Part shown: one piece after another, positions 62,936 through 64,000 of the stretch
Position numbering within the stretch: the first letter of the stretch is position 1
How the letters are laid out: every line of letters begins with the position of its first letter
Source of the DNA: Nocardioides sp. SR21
GTDB taxonomy: Bacteria > Actinomycetota > Actinomycetes > Propionibacteriales > Nocardioidaceae
DNA length: 64,000 nucleotides
Assembly (NCBI RefSeq): GCF_022761125.1
Contig: NZ_JAKWJR010000005.1
Coordinates: forward strand, 62,001-126,000
Direction of reading: 5' to 3'
Translations under genes and position numbers: made by a program
The notes under the pieces: generated by a model
Databases searched by the model: none
What the model was told of the DNA's origin: nothing
What the model saw: only the letters and a program-made list of their open reading frames with translations

Positions 62936-64000
62936 TCACAGCAGGTTCATCGAGCGCGCGACGGCGAGGGCGGCGCTGCGGCGGTTCACCGAGAGCTTGC
63001 TGTAGAGGCTCGAGACGTGCGTCTTCACGGTGTTCTCGGAGACGAAGAGCGTCGCCGCGATGTCGGCGTACGTCGACCCGCGGGCCAGCTCGTTGAGCAC
63101 GTCGCGCTCGCGCGGGCTGAGCGTGGGTGCGAGCGCGCCCGGCGGCAGCTGGGCCCGCTCGTGCGGCAGCGCGGTCGTCGGGGAGAAGAACGTCGAGATG
63201 CCCGCCATGCCCACGGTCCCGCCGACGAGCTCACGCACCCACGGCGACGGGTGGTTGCCGGCGTACCGCGCGAGCAGGTCGGCGACCGGGCTGCCGTGCC
63301 GGCTCCAGCCGAGGAACGGCACCGCGTTGCGGCGCACCTCGGTGGCCACGACGCCCTCGAACAGGAGGTCGCGCGCCGCGTCCTCGTCGCGCAGCCCGTC
63401 GCGCAGCTGGGCAGCGGTGATCAGGGCCAGCGCGCGCACCGGCGGCTGGGCGCAGGTGGTGCCTGCGGCCGCCTCCTCGAAGCGCGCGACGGCGGTACGC
63501 CGGTCGCCGGCGAGGTCGGCCCGGAGCCCGGTGACGAGCGCGGCCTCCGGGACCGCGCCCCGGCTGGTGAGGACCTGGGAGAGGCGCGACAGCGCGGGCT
63601 GGTCGCCCGAGAGCGCGGCGAGGAACGCGCGCTCGAGATCGAGCGCGGTGGCGAGGTGGTCGGGCAGCTCCGGGATCTCGAGCGGCACCTCCAGCGCCCG
63701 CTCGGCGGCGGAGACCGAGCCGGCGGCCAGCGCGAGCCGGGAGCGGCGCATCCGCGCCCAGAACTTCGTGGTCGGGTCGGCGGCGTGCAGCGGGAAGTCC
63801 GGCATCGGCGCCTCGATCCCGGAGACGGCCGACGGCAGGTCGACGAACGTCGCTAGCTCGCGGACGAGCCGGACCCGGCTCGCCGAGTAGGGCGCGACCA
63901 GCGGCAGCTCGTCGAGCATCGCGATCAGCTCGTCGGCGACCTCGATGGCGGCGGCCTCGCGGCCCTGCAGGAACTCGCTGAACGCCACGTGCGAGAGCGC
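62936..64000 (-). CDS. LuxR-family transcriptional regulator (5' end outside window)
   Basis: At least 354 codons; the frame stays open to the right edge (GTG 63988 is probably internal), so the gene is partial. The visible N-terminal 270 residues are helical, TPR-like, as in large LAL/MalT-type regulators, though no ATPase motif lies within the window. The C-terminus is a LuxR helix-turn-helix: LSPRERDVLNELARGSTYAD and SENTVKTHVSSLYSKL, ending MNLL. The target genes and signal are unknown. Confidence 0.88.
   Translation of the reverse strand, partial: ALSHVAFSEFLQGREAAAIEVADELIAMLDELPLVAPYSASRVRLVRELATFVDLPSAVSGIEAPMPDFPLHAADPTTKFWARMRRSRLALAAGSVSAAERALEVPLEIPELPDHLATALDLERAFLAALSGDQPALSRLSQVLTSRGAVPEAALVTGLRADLAGDRRTAVARFEEAAAGTTCAQPPVRALALITAAQLRDGLRDEDAARDLLFEGVVATEVRRNAVPFLGWSRHGSPVADLLARYAGNHPSPWVRELVGGTVGMAGISTFFSPTTALPHERAQLPPGALAPTLSPRERDVLNELARGSTYADIAATLFVSENTVKTHVSSLYSKLSVNRRSAALAVARSMNLL

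Overview
The window is 64 kb of high-GC actinobacterial chromosome that includes the replication origin. Gene order (dnaA end, origin, dnaN, gnd, recF, dciA, gyrB, gyrA, DUF3566, tRNA-Ile, DLW-39, tRNA-Ala; later ppiA, rhomboid, crgA, DUF881, pknB-pknA-pbpA-rodA-pstP-fhaB-fhaA, tRNA-Leu) and protein style point to Nocardioidaceae, probably Nocardioides or a close relative. Genus is an inference; no 16S gene is present.

Layout. 1-10.2 kb is the conserved origin and gyrase block. 10.2-25.9 kb is a genomic island in the 3' end of tRNA-Ala(TGC), bounded by a 43-bp direct repeat of the tRNA end. It carries a restriction-like gene set: a GHKL ATPase with a C-terminal nuclease-like motif, a PUA-like/HNH protein, a Z1-domain helicase-like ATPase, a DUF4420-type PD-(D/E)XK protein, a second GHKL ATPase, two unrecognised proteins, a cytosine-C5 methyltransferase with a C-terminal MutY/EndoIII-like Fe-S tail, a MORC-like GHKL ATPase and a Vsr-type endonuclease. 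After these come an RNase P RNA-like gene with an aberrant 3' end and a tyrosine recombinase remnant with two frameshifts and no C-terminus. 26.1-37.9 kb holds two giant secreted repeat proteins (1,445 and about 2,411 aa). 37.9-42.4 kb has a fatty acid hydroxylase with its GntR/FadR-type regulator, SURF1, a DUF3817 protein, a patatin and an acyltransferase. 42.4-55 kb is the cell-division and cell-wall signalling block. 55-64 kb is mixed: an EEP-like protein, an M23 peptidase, alditol oxidase, a formylglycine-generating enzyme, a K+ channel, a BrkB-like protein, two membrane proteins, REP-type repeats and a partial LuxR regulator.

How the genes work together. The first block makes and loads replication machinery (clamp, gap repair, DciA helicase loader, gyrase). 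The minus-strand fhaA-to-pknB operon couples PASTA-kinase signalling and its phosphatase to peptidoglycan synthesis by RodA and PbpA. In the island, methyltransferase, ATPases, nucleases and Vsr look like one anti-invader system related to the MutL/MORC-Z1 restriction systems known from comparative genomics, but with an unusual composition. The decayed integrase suggests the island is now fixed in place.

Most promising observations: the Z1/GHKL/methyltransferase cluster and its methyltransferase fused to a glycosylase-like Fe-S domain; the RNase P RNA-like gene abutting the truncated integrase; and the compact divergent start of the MORC-like ATPase and vsr.
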